Assembly (NCBI GenBank): GCA_913057785.1
Contig: CAJXPD010000050.1
Coordinates: forward strand, 1 to 45,363
DNA: 45,363 nt
Direction: 5' to 3'
From: an uncultured Lewinella sp.
GTDB lineage: Bacteria > Bacteroidota > Bacteroidia > Chitinophagales > Saprospiraceae
Shown: positions 16,281-24,362 of the stretch, one piece after another
How positions within the stretch are numbered: position 1 is the stretch's first letter
Layout of the letters: every line of letters begins with the position of its first letter
The notes under the pieces: generated by a model
Told to the model about the DNA's origin: nothing
Seen by the model: only the letters and a program-made list of their open reading frames with translations
The model's database searches: none
Made by a program: the position numbers and the translations under genes

Positions 16281-17282
16281 TTAATCATCTTCGTCATATT
16301 CCTCGTTCGGTTGAAATTCCCATAGATCATCCAGGCGAATACTACTCGTTCGGCCCGTAGTTATATACGCTCGGCTGTTGATGGAAAAAGCTACATGTCC
16401 TTCACGAGCAGAACCCTCTATTCCCGTGAGTTGCTCCCAAGAATCTAGCAAGGGATCATATTCCCAGACGGCATTTAAGGTGCTACCATTGGAGCCTCCA
16501 ATAATATAGCCCAAGCCCCCAAGGCTGAAGGCACTGGCATTGTGTCGGATGATATTGTAGTCATCATCTTCATCCAGCTCCAGTTTACGCGTCCAGGTCT
16601 TTGTGTTGGCCGAAAAGGCCCAAAAGTCAAATTCATAGACTCCATTGTTTCGGCCAGTACCCACATAAGCCTGGTCATCAATCACAAAAGCGACAGCATC
16701 TTCTCGCTTGCTACCACCTAAGCTCACAACCTGCTGCCAAGTATTCGTGTTCGGGTCATATTCATAAAAATCCTTCAACCAATTGCCATCATAGCCGGTA
16801 CCGATATACCCCAAGCCACTTAGAGCAAAACCAACTGCATTGTATCGCGCACTTCCCGCAAAATCTGCTACCTGTTGCCACTGGGTCCCGGGACTAGCAT
16901 TAGGATCAAAAGACCAGAAATCCTTTAGTTCTTGATCCGCTTCACCATTATATCCAGTACCAACATACCCCTTGCCGTCAATGCTAAATGCAATCGCGCC
17001 GCGGCGTCCTACTCCAGGAAAGGTATCTACACGCGTCCAAAAGTCCTGGCTCGCATCGTATCGCCAAAAGTCTACCAAATCATCATCTCCATCATAACCT
17101 AGACCGACGTAGGCAAATTCACCAATCGTAAAACTTACGCTACTGGATCTAGTAATCCCTTCAAAATCTGACCGCCTAATCCAATTCCCCATTAGTTCCT
17201 CATCCTCATCAGTTGTGCAGGAAAAAACAAAAAGTCCAAGCCCTATGCAGAGCAGCATTCTCGTATAAAGCATTTTTTTCAT
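16281..17282 (-). CDS. Kelch-repeat beta-propeller lipoprotein
   Basis: This 333-residue lipoprotein carries a signal peptide with lipobox VFSC (Cys22). The rest is made of about six Kelch repeats of some 45-50 residues, each with a hydrophobic strand, a Gly-rich turn (YVGTGYNGEADQELKDFW, YIGTGYDGNWLKDFYEYD) and a W near the end. This predicts a six- or seven-bladed propeller facing the periplasm or surface, probably for binding. An acidic tail (EEYDEDD) ends it. It lies between a DUF4270 lipoprotein gene upstream (88-bp gap with a strong hairpin) and bamA downstream. The propeller fold is clear; its partner is unknown. Confidence 0.88.
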   Translation of the reverse strand: MKKMLYTRMLLCIGLGLFVFSCTTDEDEELMGNWIRRSDFEGITRSSSVSFTIGEFAYVGLGYDGDDDLVDFWRYDASQDFWTRVDTFPGVGRRGAIAFSIDGKGYVGTGYNGEADQELKDFWSFDPNASPGTQWQQVADFAGSARYNAVGFALSGLGYIGTGYDGNWLKDFYEYDPNTNTWQQVVSLGGSKREDAVAFVIDDQAYVGTGRNNGVYEFDFWAFSANTKTWTRKLELDEDDDYNIIRHNASAFSLGGLGYIIGGSNGSTLNAVWEYDPLLDSWEQLTGIEGSAREGHVAFSINSRAYITTGRTSSIRLDDLWEFQPNEEYDEDD

Positions 17283-17298
17283 CAGATCAAGTTTTAAG

Positions 17299-17349
17299 GA
17301 GGGGGACTGGTTACACTCCTATGGTTTCAGATCAAGCTCAGTCCCCCTC
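17299..17349 (-). promoter_or_regulatory. Intercistronic hairpin in the Kelch gene leader
   Basis: Perfect 11-bp GC-rich arms GAGGGGGACTG (17299-17309) and CAGTCCCCCTC (17339-17349) enclose a 29-nt loop. The loop contains a TCAGATCAAG copy that is repeated next to the Kelch start codon (17282-17291). On the minus strand the hairpin ends 16 nt before the ATG and lacks a U tract, so it is more likely an mRNA-processing or translation-control element than a terminator. Confidence 0.55.
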
Positions 17350-17370
17350 AGATTTGAAATCGATTGCTAC

Positions 17371-18669
17371 TTATTCCTTGATGGCCAAATAGTACACTGC
17401 TAAGCGCATGGGTACAGCAGCCTCATCATCATATAATTTCACACTATGCATGGAGTTATTGATGGCCTCTGGTGCCAAAGCCAGCAAGAGCCCATAGTTG
17501 CTAAATTGCTCTGAAGCCAATTGCAGCTCAACAAAGTCTGTCACATCCAATTCGTAGTAGGTATCCCGTCTAAACTCTTCATCCCTTTGCAAGAGAGCTA
17601 GACCAGAGGCCGTCTGTACTACCGTATTGTCCTCATCAACCCAGTAAGCACTGAGTTGATTGGGAAGTTGCGATAGTTCATCACGCGTTTCTATTTTCGG
17701 ATATAAGGTCAGAATAGCTCGGTTGACTAAAAAGTCTTTAGATTGCTCCAGAAGCCGACGTATACTGGGAATCTCAATACGTGTACTAAGACCAATTCCC
17801 CCTTGAATAAATGATTGTTGAGCTGAGTAGACCGATCTGAGTTTATCTTCCTCATCTTTCAGGCTATCTAGTATAGAACTAGCTCGAAGTCGGCGAACTT
17901 GATGGTAGTAATTCCAATCCGTCATGGAGAAGGATCGGTACGTCTGACTAATCGGCAACACTCTTGTATCTCGATAATACAAGCGTATTTCAACATCTGC
18001 GCTAAAACCGATGAAAGCAGTATTGAGACTAGTGTCAGGTCGTAATACTAAACCAGGAAAATAATCCTGAAACTTCGCGTTTTCAGTCACAGCATCCGCA
18101 CCTTCCGCAGCAAGCCTCAATAAGTCCTTCCCCAAATGATCGGGCAATCGGAACTCCAAGGCTTGTCCACGAAAGGGTTGCGGGTAAAAGGTGTGACGGG
18201 CTAAGGCTTCCCGTTCATGGCTGTACTCATCAGAATTATAAAAATCAAAGTTATCTGCCCTGGGTGAAAGTTCTTCGGTCAACTGATACAGGAATATCCC
18301 TTGCAAGGCAGTTGTATCTCCGAAGAAGTAATTGTCATATTCAAGAACCACCGTAATGGAATCCAATAAATCAAAGCGAGGATCTAGGTCTGCGAGACTT
18401 TCATCAAGCCCCAATTGAAGATACGCGGAGGCGCTTACCTTACCTAATTGAGGGTCGTCCATATAACCAAAAAGCAATCGGTTCAATTGTCCTGTAGGGA
18501 GGCTATCTGCCTGAATGGAATAGGCTAGCAACTGCATAGAATCCACAAGATGTACCTCAAAAGATTCCTCCTCAAAAAAATTAGCTCCTACTTCTGTTGG
18601 TGGATTGCAGGAGTAACATAGCATCATCAAGAAATAATAGAAGCCCCCATAATTTCTATTCTGCCTCAT
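17371..18669 (-). CDS. DUF4270 family lipoprotein
   Basis: The protein has 432 residues and a short signal peptide with Cys21 (MLCYSC) as the lipidation site. PTEVGANFFEEESFEVHLVD and the following SYSIQADSLPTGQLNRLLFG-type block match the start of DUF4270, a Bacteroidota-specific family of unknown role. Several predicted beta-rich segments follow (AILTLYPKIETRDELSQLP, TYYELDVTDFVE). It is followed on the same strand by a Kelch lipoprotein, a pairing I recall from other Bacteroidota, and then by bamA, so the set may serve the outer membrane. No catalytic motif is visible. Confidence 0.82.
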   Translation of the reverse strand: MRQNRNYGGFYYFLMMLCYSCNPPTEVGANFFEEESFEVHLVDSMQLLAYSIQADSLPTGQLNRLLFGYMDDPQLGKVSASAYLQLGLDESLADLDPRFDLLDSITVVLEYDNYFFGDTTALQGIFLYQLTEELSPRADNFDFYNSDEYSHEREALARHTFYPQPFRGQALEFRLPDHLGKDLLRLAAEGADAVTENAKFQDYFPGLVLRPDTSLNTAFIGFSADVEIRLYYRDTRVLPISQTYRSFSMTDWNYYHQVRRLRASSILDSLKDEEDKLRSVYSAQQSFIQGGIGLSTRIEIPSIRRLLEQSKDFLVNRAILTLYPKIETRDELSQLPNQLSAYWVDEDNTVVQTASGLALLQRDEEFRRDTYYELDVTDFVELQLASEQFSNYGLLLALAPEAINNSMHSVKLYDDEAAVPMRLAVYYLAIKE

Positions 18670-18957
18670 CGTAAAGGATTTTCATGAGCTACAAAGGTTG
18701 AAGCTGATCAAGTAGCAGAGAAATTAATTCAACTAACGATAGGATAATATCAATGTAATGGCCATCCAGATCGAAAAGGCAAAAAGTGAGCATTGGTAGG
18801 TGAAATTATATCGGTTATGGGTCTAATTCCAGCTTACATTGAATAGTCAGAGTGCTATACAACGTCGGATGATGAGTGGCTTCTCTTTAGAGTTTAAAGA
18901 TTCGTCTTTTTAAGGCATGGACCTACTTTACATCGCTGTTCAAAAAAACCAGCACCA

Positions 18958-20190
18958 ATGAAATATTGTATAATATCATCTCTACTCTTGCTAGGAGTCA
19001 GTTGCATAAATCTTCATGGTCAGGCCTCTGGTTCTGTTTATTCGGCTTATGGGATTGGTGACTTACGGTCAAAAGCAAACGGGCAGGTACAGGGACTAGG
19101 AGGAGCGGGGATTGGCTTATCCTCTCAGTATTTTCTCAACCTAACTAATCCCGCAAGCTATTCAAGTCTGGTCCCTAGATTGAATATGTTTTTTGATTTT
19201 GGTGTTGATGCCAATTATCTATCTATGCGCAGTGACGAGGCCACAAATAGTCATCGGAGTGGAGGACTTTCACACCTCAGCCTATGGCTAAGATTTACTA
19301 AAGGTTGGAGTAGCACCTTAGGATTACAACCCTATAGTACTGTGGGGTATTCGATTCAATCTGATCGCTACTCAGATGTGCTGGGAGAACCCTATAATCT
19401 GATCTATAGAGGAGAAGGCGGAGTTACGCGTTTATTCTGGGGGCACTCCTATACTTTATCCCCATTTATCAGCATCGGGGGAAATGCTAACTTCCTTTTT
19501 GGCTCAATCGATAGATCTCAGACTTTCACTTCCAGTAGTATAATCTCCAACTTTGTACTAAACGAGGAAGTATTCCTGCGGGCGTTCTCTTACGACCTTG
19601 GTCTGCAAGTACACTTGCCAGTAGGCAGGGACTTATTGACGCTTGGAACGACCTTTAGTCCCGGCATTGACCTGAAAGCCAACACAGATGTCTCACTAGA
19701 TGGCTTTAGTGATGAGCTTGTTGCAGAAAACATCGAAGAAGAGCAATATGGCTTACCGATGGAAATTGGCGGCGGGCTGTCTTGGAAAGCCGAGGGTTTT
19801 CTATTGACAACAGATCTCATCTACCGCGATTGGGAGGATATTGGGACTTCGCAGGATATTGAATTCGTCAATACCTGGACTACCCGCCTTGGACTCGAAT
19901 TCATTCCATTCAAAAATGAATTGCTAGATTATGAACACTCCCTTTTGATCAGAACAGGATTTGAAATGCAGAATGCGAATTGGCGGATTAACGGGATAAA
20001 TTTCTCAGAATGGTCTTATACCATAGGCTTAGGAATTCCCTTTAATAGATACACTCATCATATGAACTTGAATTATACCTATCATCAAAGAGGGACCCTT
20101 TCTAATCATTTAATTCAGGAAGCCAAACACGAAGTTTCAGTTAGCTTTACGCTGCGAGACATCTGGTTTATGAAACGAAAGATTTTCTAG
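18958..20190 (+). CDS. FadL-like outer-membrane beta-barrel protein
   Basis: The product has 410 residues with a signal peptide (LLLLGVSCINLHGQAS; a Cys at 16 is not in a good lipobox). The start of the mature part, ANGQVQGLGGAGIGL followed by LTNPASY, has the small-residue GGAGIGLS and NPAS pattern of FadL/OmpP1-like barrels (compare PorV). The rest alternates polar and hydrophobic residues as barrel strands. It probably spans the outer membrane with about 14 strands. Its last four bases overlap the stop of the kinase gene on the other strand. Substrate is unknown. TACTTTAC 38 bp upstream of the ATG is a weak -7 candidate. Confidence 0.8.
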   Translation: MKYCIISSLLLLGVSCINLHGQASGSVYSAYGIGDLRSKANGQVQGLGGAGIGLSSQYFLNLTNPASYSSLVPRLNMFFDFGVDANYLSMRSDEATNSHRSGGLSHLSLWLRFTKGWSSTLGLQPYSTVGYSIQSDRYSDVLGEPYNLIYRGEGGVTRLFWGHSYTLSPFISIGGNANFLFGSIDRSQTFTSSSIISNFVLNEEVFLRAFSYDLGLQVHLPVGRDLLTLGTTFSPGIDLKANTDVSLDGFSDELVAENIEEEQYGLPMEIGGGLSWKAEGFLLTTDLIYRDWEDIGTSQDIEFVNTWTTRLGLEFIPFKNELLDYEHSLLIRTGFEMQNANWRINGINFSEWSYTIGLGIPFNRYTHHMNLNYTYHQRGTLSNHLIQEAKHEVSVSFTLRDIWFMKRKIF

Positions 20191-21410
20191 GACACAGCCT
20201 TCTTTTGATCCACCTCTGTTGGTGCACTGGCCAATAATTTCTCGTCCCCTTTCGGCAGAATTATCGAAAAGGTTGTACCCTCATTTTCAACTGACTTCTT
20301 AACGAAAATTTTACCAGAGTGGTACTCCTCAATAATCCGTTTGGCTAGAGATAAGCCTAGCCCCCAGCCTCTTTTTTTGGTGGTAAAGCCCGGTTGGAAA
20401 ACCCGTTTGAATTTGCCGGCGGGAATTCCCTTACCGGTATCACTGATATCAATATGGATATTTCCCTTTTCTTCGACAACCGTCGCACTGATTGTTCCCC
20501 TACCTTCCATCGCATCTAAAGCATTGCGAAGCAGGTTCTCGATCACCCAATCAAAAAGTGGAGGGTTGACCATAACTGTAGCATGGCCTGCTGCGGGGTG
20601 TGGAAATTCGAAGGAAACGCGGCGAGGAGCTCTTCGGACCATGTAGGCTCTACATTTTTCCAGCTCTTCATAAATGTCAATAGGTTGAAGTTTCGGCGTA
20701 GAGCCGATTTTAGAAAAGCGGTCGGCGATGAGATTGAGGCGATCCACATCATTGTTTAATTCGCCCATGATCTCCATTACTTCCTCATCTTTTTCGCGAA
20801 TCATTTTAAGGTGCTCCACCCAAGCGATGATCGCCGAGATAGGTGTCCCCAGTTGGTGAGCCGTTTCCTTAGCCATACCCACCCAAACTCGATTTTGTTC
20901 GGCGCGTCGAGCAGAATTGAAGCTGATGTAACCGAAAAGAATAAAACCTGAGATTAGCAAAAGCTGTATGACAGGGAAATAACGCAGTTGTCGAAGTAGC
21001 TTTGATTCTAGAAAGTAGATATCTGCTCCAAAACCTTTGATGGGCTCAAAATCTGGCTTCCGTTGTAATCTTTCTACTACCTTATCTAGGTACTCTTTAT
21101 CTTGATCCAGGTCCGGCCCAAAATTGACCGCATCGGTGGTATTTCCTCGCTCATCGACCAGTATCACCGGGATGGTGGTGTTACTAGTCAGAATCATTTG
21201 CTGTAAGGTATAATCACAGTTGTCCAGTTCTTCTTCATCACTGAAATTCATGATCTCGTGGGAAGTTTGCCAAAACAGCGCTTGCTTCTCTTCCTGTTTA
21301 GCCAATTGATTGGCAAGATATTGGGTATAAACCATCGAGGCAGCGATAATGAAGATACCCCCTATCGCTAGATAGATCTTCCACTTTGATGCTCGAGAAT
21401 AGATGTCCAT
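20187..21410 (-). CDS. Membrane sensor histidine kinase
   Basis: The product has 407 residues. The first transmembrane helix is at about 11-29 and a second at about 146-163, bounding a periplasmic sensor loop of about 115 residues. The dimerisation/phosphoacceptor helix reads GMAKETAHQLGTPISAI with His185, a variant H-box (AHQLGTP) rather than SHELRTP. The ATPase domain shows NLLRNALDAM (N box), DTGKGIP (G1) and GWGLGLSLAKRIIEEYHSG (G2). No HAMP or PAS domain is obvious. No response regulator gene is adjacent, so it is an orphan here. The upstream DUF3089 gene ends 24 bp before its start, so the two are probably co-transcribed. The AHQLGTP group is common in Bacteroidota. Confidence 0.92.
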   Translation of the reverse strand: MDIYSRASKWKIYLAIGGIFIIAASMVYTQYLANQLAKQEEKQALFWQTSHEIMNFSDEEELDNCDYTLQQMILTSNTTIPVILVDERGNTTDAVNFGPDLDQDKEYLDKVVERLQRKPDFEPIKGFGADIYFLESKLLRQLRYFPVIQLLLISGFILFGYISFNSARRAEQNRVWVGMAKETAHQLGTPISAIIAWVEHLKMIREKDEEVMEIMGELNNDVDRLNLIADRFSKIGSTPKLQPIDIYEELEKCRAYMVRRAPRRVSFEFPHPAAGHATVMVNPPLFDWVIENLLRNALDAMEGRGTISATVVEEKGNIHIDISDTGKGIPAGKFKRVFQPGFTTKKRGWGLGLSLAKRIIEEYHSGKIFVKKSVENEGTTFSIILPKGDEKLLASAPTEVDQKKAVS

Positions 21411-21434
21411 AAAAACTAACTTTTTGGGTCCGAT

Positions 21435-22460
21435 TTAACGGTCCGCCATTTCCTTAAGCCAGGATTCGGCCCTTTGCCTGGCATTGCTTCGCACATTGAG
21501 ATAGAAAAAATTCAAATCCACAATGTGGTAGCGTTTAGTACGAAAGAGAAAACTGCCTGGGAATTTGGGTTTGTTGACCCAAAGGATCCCTTGTTCCACC
21601 TGCGCATCAACCAGTTCTGGCAAGATTTTCTCAAATTTTCTTAAAACTGCCCCTTGATTCAACGTCTTAGGCTGATAGGTATTGTCCAAGGTCCATGACA
21701 GTGGATTGGTTACGGCAATTTGGTCGCCTGTTACTTCACGAGGTGGCACATAATCTCGCCGGAAGGTTCGCCAGGCACAGAAACACCCCGTGCTAGCAGG
21801 GGTCTCACAAGCCTTGATCTCTTTGAAGAAGTTCTTGGGCACCGGCATTCCAATGAGATATGCTGCTACCAGCTTGTCCTGTAAGGTTTTTCCATCAAAA
21901 AATTCCTTGATTAAGGGCCCGGCGTGTGTTGTGCCCTGGCTATGCGAGGCGATAATGATTGGCCGGCCTTCATTATAATTCTCCAAATAATATTGAAAGG
22001 CGGCTCTCACATCTTGATAAGCCAAGGCAAAAGCCTTTCTTGCGGAAGCCGTATCGGCACTGAAGTAGGCATTCAAGTGGGCTTGGCGGTAGCGAGGGGC
22101 AAATACACGCCCTGCATCATTGAAAATACTGGCCTGATATAGGATCGTGCTACCGTCCGTTCTTTCATTCAATTTCACATCCGTCAACACTCCATTCCAC
22201 TGGTCGTGACCTTTTTTCCCTGTATAAGTAGTTGGATGTAAAAAGAATACATCCACCTCTTCCAGTAGATCAGTTTGCTTACTCACTCCATCAGGGACAC
22301 GATCCGCCGGATCTTCTTTATCTGGATGTGCTGCCCAAAACGTCAAATTGCTGTAATCTGGTGCAGCGGTAGGAGTGCCGGGGAATGTGCCAACTGGTTT
22401 CACAGATGCACAAGAAAACATGCAACAGGCAATGCCCAATAAGAGTAAAATCTTGCTCAT
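21435..22460 (-). CDS. DUF3089 lipoprotein, alpha/beta-hydrolase-like
   Basis: The product has 341 residues. Signal peptide and lipobox FSC give lipidated Cys17. The body matches DUF3089: VDVFFLHPTTY, FAPRYRQAHLNAYF and AYQDVRAAFQYYLENYN are recognisable blocks. IIIASHSQGT carries the nucleophile-elbow Ser174 (S-H-S-Q-G), which points to a serine hydrolase of the alpha/beta fold. HPTTYTGKKGH and AWRTFRRDYVP are other conserved segments. From family knowledge the substrate is undefined. It is the first gene of a two-gene unit with the sensor kinase (24-bp gap). Confidence 0.85.
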   Translation of the reverse strand: MSKILLLLGIACCMFSCASVKPVGTFPGTPTAAPDYSNLTFWAAHPDKEDPADRVPDGVSKQTDLLEEVDVFFLHPTTYTGKKGHDQWNGVLTDVKLNERTDGSTILYQASIFNDAGRVFAPRYRQAHLNAYFSADTASARKAFALAYQDVRAAFQYYLENYNEGRPIIIASHSQGTTHAGPLIKEFFDGKTLQDKLVAAYLIGMPVPKNFFKEIKACETPASTGCFCAWRTFRRDYVPPREVTGDQIAVTNPLSWTLDNTYQPKTLNQGAVLRKFEKILPELVDAQVEQGILWVNKPKFPGSFLFRTKRYHIVDLNFFYLNVRSNARQRAESWLKEMADR

Positions 22461-22842
22461 TTGCCAACTATTCTATACTGCAGCAGCCAATTCCCTTGCT
22501 TCCCGAACAATTTTTATGTTCTTTAGTCCATGTCTAAACGCTGCGTATCTAGGATATAGCGCTTTTGCGATCAATCAACGATCTTCCATGTGGCGGCGCT
22601 CAAAGCCCTTAGACATTTTAAGAACAATCTTCCTGAATAGGATGCCAATTTGCAGTATCAGGTTATTCTAATGACAGATAAATAGACCGTTTCCATCTAA
22701 GCCCTCTGGAGGATCAAGTTTGACCTAAGTAAAGTCTCTATTATACTTGATTCATGGTTTACTTACAAAGCCAGTCTAGGGAGGGTATAAATAAAACCGA
22801 ATCCATCTATTCTAAATTGCCAATCGCAAAATATTAATTATT
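22461..22842 (+). other. Intergenic region holding the NTF2-like gene promoter
   Basis: About 380 bp without a gene. A plus-strand open frame over its left part lacks coding character. The region is noncoding apart from the promoter at 22719-22749; no other structure is seen. Confidence 0.5.
22719..22749 (+). promoter_or_regulatory. Promoter of the NTF2-like gene at 22843
   Basis: TTTG (22719-22722), a 19-bp spacer and TATACTTG (22742-22749) give one mismatch to TTTG-N19-TAnnTTTG. It predicts transcription from about 22756 and a leader of about 87 nt. Confidence 0.7.
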
Positions 22843-23340
22843 ATGAAAAAATTAGCGATCTGCTTTTCCGTACTCCTTTCTATGGTCCTTTTTCCACTGC
22901 AAGGTAACGCTCAACAATCCGAAGATGAGCAAACGATTATCAAGGCCATACAGCAGATGTTTAATGGGATGCGAGCAGGAGACAGTACGATGATCAGTGC
23001 TGTTTTCGTACGTGATGCTAGAATGGGGACAGCTGCTAAAAACCGGGAAGGGAAGATAGCCCTACGAGAAGGATCTCTAAATCGATTTCTCACCCAGATC
23101 GCTACTCCACATGATCAAGTATACGATGAGAAAATCTGGTCTTATGAAGTTCGGATCGATGGCCCCTTGGCCTATGTCTGGACGGATTACAGCTTCTATC
23201 TAGGCGAAAAGCTTTCGCATTGTGGGTACAATGTTTTTGAGTTGGTGAAGTTTGAAGAGGGCTGGAAAATAACTTCTATTGTGGATACCCGTAGAAAGGA
23301 AAACTGCAAAACACCAGAACTAGGATATACGGAGAAGTAA
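22843..23340 (+). CDS. Secreted NTF2-like protein (lumazine-binding-like)
   Basis: The product has 165 residues with a signal peptide (LSMVLFPLQGNAQ, cleavage near 24). The mature part has the NTF2/SnoaL-like fold: helix QTIIKAIQQMFNGMRAGDST, then FVRDARMG and strands LAYVWTDYSFYLGEK and FELVKFEEGWKITSIVDTRR. It resembles the putative lumazine-binding family (PF12893). It is probably a small periplasmic ligand-binding protein or an enzyme with unknown substrate. Two further NTF2-like genes lie at 34086 and 35403. It is probably monocistronic, with a good promoter upstream. Confidence 0.85.
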   Translation: MKKLAICFSVLLSMVLFPLQGNAQQSEDEQTIIKAIQQMFNGMRAGDSTMISAVFVRDARMGTAAKNREGKIALREGSLNRFLTQIATPHDQVYDEKIWSYEVRIDGPLAYVWTDYSFYLGEKLSHCGYNVFELVKFEEGWKITSIVDTRRKENCKTPELGYTEK

Positions 23341-23373
23341 AAAGCTTTCACTGTACCTAGGACGTTTTATCCC

Positions 23374-23949
23374 CTAGCCTTTCGGAGAACTGTCTTTCCC
23401 TTGGATCGCATCTTTACGCAGCAATCGAGGCCTTTCGGCGTATCGATGGGCCTTTTGCTCAGAGAACCCAAAGCTAGCTTCTGGTAGTAGGCGATTTAAG
23501 GTGCGAGAGACTAATTTGACGTAGCGTCCTGGAATGCTAACACTAAATTCCTCCCCATCAATTAGCTTAAAATACAATACGGAGGAACGAGAAAATTGCA
23601 GGCCGAAAGGTAGTCGCTCTGTCTGTTGACCGTAGATCCAAACAATGCGTTCTGGCTCATAGGAAATCAATTGCATCAAAGGATGGTCTTCAGCTTCCTT
23701 GATTGCGGAAAAAGTATAGATATAGCGTGCCGCCGTTACACACATGAATAAGCCAAGTAACCCGGCTATTATACTCGTTTTATAGAAAAAGCTCAGCAGC
23801 GCCAACCCTACCAACAACAGAGCAACGGCAGCAATCAATTGCCAGCGCGTCTCTCTGATCAGTGCCTTTCTAAGCACGTCTAGACCTGGATGTTGTAGTA
23901 ATTGTGTCCTTTTCAAAATAACACGAAAAGTTTTAAAAACATTAAACAA
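23374..23949 (-). CDS. Small membrane protein with cytoplasmic C-terminal domain
   Basis: The product has 191 residues. Two helices lie at about 36-54 and 60-78 (LIAAVALLLVGLALLSFFY, then IIAGLLGLFMCVTAARYIY), followed by a cytoplasmic domain of about 110 residues with strands (IVWIYGQQTERLPF, SVLYFKLIDGEEFSVSIP). The architecture is membrane anchored, with a beta-rich PH-like tail possible. The frame lacks an ATG before the first helix; the TTG at 23949 is used (TTG at 23916 is an alternative). It is followed by a converging gene 33 bp away. I do not recognise a function. Confidence 0.7.
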   Translation of the reverse strand: MFNVFKTFRVILKRTQLLQHPGLDVLRKALIRETRWQLIAAVALLLVGLALLSFFYKTSIIAGLLGLFMCVTAARYIYTFSAIKEAEDHPLMQLISYEPERIVWIYGQQTERLPFGLQFSRSSVLYFKLIDGEEFSVSIPGRYVKLVSRTLNRLLPEASFGFSEQKAHRYAERPRLLRKDAIQGKDSSPKG

Positions 23950-24362
23950 ATTGTTGACAATATGCTGTTTTTTCTTATTTTTGCTTACTGCAAAATAAGA
24001 TACGATAGAGATGAACCAGGTTGTGAATAGTGTGAGAAGGCTTAGTTAACGTGACTTGAATTGCTGAGCTCTGAAGCTACATAGAAGCTTTCAAGCATCT
24101 CCTGTTCAAGCGTTATTTTAAGTGTTGCATAGTGGTAGAAAGCGGGATGCATTATTGCAATTCGCTATATGTATAACGAATTTTATGCCAAATCGTTTTG
24201 TAAATTGGCTATTTCCATAAAAATGAGAAAAAAAATGTAATTATGCCTGCTATTTCAGGCGTTTCTTACAGAGTATAGGCAACTTTTTAAGCATTTATAA
24301 AATTACAGACAGTCTCTTTGATTCAAACATTACCTTAAAGCATCCCAACATTTCGACTAAAG
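23950..24362. other. Intergenic region upstream of parE with AT-rich inverted repeats
   Basis: 412 bp between divergent genes. Contains the inverted repeat CTTATTTT/AAAATAAG (23974-23981 and 23992-23999) plus GC pairs nearer the centre, which may be a hairpin or operator for either gene. A small GCCTG/CAGGC hairpin followed by T residues (about 24245-24268) lies in the parE leader. No promoter with both elements was found. Confidence 0.4.

Noticed and set aside
23984..24000. Possible terminator for the plus strand at the AT-rich inverted repeat
   Set aside because: No T run follows on the plus strand, and no plus-strand gene ends here.
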